Part shown: positions 63,259-64,000 of the stretch, piece by piece | Layout of the letters: each line of letters opens with the position of its first letter | Position numbering within the stretch: position 1 is the stretch's first letter | Assembly (NCBI GenBank): GCA_964491395.1 | Contig: CAZBGI010000001.1 | Span: forward strand, 62,001 to 126,000 | Length of the DNA stretch: 64,000 bases | Source of the DNA: SKVR01 sp964491395 | Lineage (GTDB): Bacteria > Bacteroidota > Bacteroidia > Bacteroidales > UBA7960 | Direction of reading: 5' to 3' | Program-made: the position numbers and the translations under genes | The notes under the pieces: generated by a model | Told to the model about the DNA's origin: nothing | Seen by the model: only the letters and a program-made list of their open reading frames with translations | Databases searched by the model: none

Positions 63259-64000
63259 TTATTCTGCCGCGCCTAAATTCTGATTGAGCTTTTTAACCGC
63301 TTCTTCAATATCCAGTTCGGGCTCAATGATGTTATATCCTCCCCAAAAATCATCAGTAAAATATACTGAAACCAAATCAGCAAGAATGGATTTGTTCCTG
63401 AAAGCTTCTTTTCGGGTAAAACTCCTCAGCTCTTCGTTGGATCTGTTCATGATGGCCATCTCAAACATTAAAGCATATTTGGTGCGGAAAATCTTTCTTC
63501 TCCAGTTGGCAAAAAACTCCACATCACCTCTTACATAATTTAGATAATATTTGCCTTCAATTTCCTGGAACCTGACTTGATAGCGGGTGTGTGTGGGAGT
63601 AAATCTCAAACGGATTGGTTTTTTCTGAATAAATTGCTTGCTCGCTTTTTTCTTATCTGATAAATCCATACTGAAGTCGGCCATGGTGATGGCGAGGCTC
63701 TCATTGTCAATATAAATATTCCCTTCAAAAAGCGGATAAGGCAATATGACACGAGGGGTAAATCCAATTACATAATTTGTTTTACCATCAATCACAGCCA
63801 AATCGACCAGCTCATAATCATAGAAATCAACAGTTTCGGGTGCTATTACCATATCGTTGTTTTTTATGAAATCAAGTAACAGCGCCACCTGAGGTCCTCC
63901 CTGCAATTTAACCAAAAGGGTATCGGCTTTTTTTACATTGGCACTTTTGCGCCCTTTGATGAGTTGTACCTGGTCATTTTTTGAAAATTTCGCATAGGGT
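63259..64000 (-). CDS. Paralogue of the STN/carboxypeptidase-regulatory protein, 5' end cut by window
   Basis: The minus-strand frame is open from the window edge to the stop at 63259, beyond the first in-frame start. The visible 247 or so residues align with the C-terminal half of the protein at 59816: DQVQLIKGRKSANV with DQVQMLKKRNYSNV, NIYIDNESLAI with TLYIDKESLAI, YLNYVRGDVEF with HIMHVRGDLRM, and FEMAIMN with FEMATMK. Its N-terminal domains lie outside the window, so an STN domain is possible but not seen. It precedes the ECF sigma gene by 39 bases. Together the two paralogues bracket sigma and anti-sigma. Confidence 0.8.
   Translation of the reverse strand, partial: PYAKFSKNDQVQLIKGRKSANVKKADTLLVKLQGGPQVALLLDFIKNNDMVIAPETVDFYDYELVDLAVIDGKTNYVIGFTPRVILPYPLFEGNIYIDNESLAITMADFSMDLSDKKKASKQFIQKKPIRLRFTPTHTRYQVRFQEIEGKYYLNYVRGDVEFFANWRRKIFRTKYALMFEMAIMNRSNEELRSFTRKEAFRNKSILADLVSVYFTDDFWGGYNIIEPELDIEEAVKKLNQNLGAAE

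Noticed and set aside
1..64000. tRNA, rRNA, CRISPR arrays, insertion sequences, integrases or phage genes
   Set aside because: Looked for T-loop-like and CCA-adjacent motifs, regular spaced repeats, terminal inverted repeats and transposase motifs; none convincing.

Overview
The window reads as ordinary chromosome of a member of the Bacteroidota, most likely class Bacteroidia (a Marinilabiliales/Bacteroidales-like organism). The evidence is a type IX secretion C-terminal sorting domain, many lipoproteins, FecR anti-sigma factors with a DUF4974-type tail, a fused FeoA-FeoB, a five-repeat DUF349 protein, frequent TTG starts, no Shine-Dalgarno dependence, and TAnnTTTG-type -7 promoter boxes. I see no rRNA, tRNA, CRISPR array, insertion sequence or phage gene.

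Layout. 1-4.7 kb: a truncated coiled-coil, CheZ-like protein diverges from a stand-alone CheY-like receiver; two small lipoproteins and a dicarboxylate symporter follow. 5-20 kb: housekeeping and envelope genes, namely ClpB, a baeRF family 3 protein, a LolE/FtsX-type permease, an outer-membrane barrel, a DUF349 protein, a trans-sulfuration enzyme, CoA-binding, OsmC and thioesterase proteins, a DUF1573 protein, ZupT and Dxs. 20.5-25.3 kb: ferrous iron uptake (FeoAB fusion plus its Cys-rich partner), a Cys-rich lipoprotein and an exported ankyrin-repeat/barrel protein. 25.4-39.7 kb: RecQ, then three hybrid histidine kinases with different sensors (receiver plus PAS; ABC-substrate-binding-like plus five PAS; cytosolic NTF2-like plus PAS), with a T9SS-exported glycoside hydrolase facing the second. 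39.7-48 kb: an orphan ParA, a flavin-binding protein, a PAP2 phosphatase, an obg-adk-hpt unit, a YfcE-like phosphodiesterase and a tricorn-type protease.

48.4-58.8 kb is a nine-gene haem cluster, hemA-C-D-B-L-E-N-G-H, co-directional and tightly packed. It covers every step from glutamyl-tRNA to protohaem. Together with FeoAB upstream, the organism looks equipped to take up Fe(II) and make its own haem. 58.9-64 kb holds a lipoprotein with the clearest promoter in the window, then a minus-strand ECF sigma/FecR locus.

The most unusual piece is that sigma/FecR locus. It is bracketed by two paralogous envelope proteins; the intact one joins an STN domain and a carboxypeptidase-regulatory domain to a non-TonB-receptor C-terminal module, and no TonB-dependent receptor is present. 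Other points worth a second look are the CheZ-like D-x-x-x-Q motif beside a lone CheY, the HPt-like tail of the second kinase with Lys in place of His, and the ankyrin/barrel fusion. All functional calls come from reading motifs; no database search was run.
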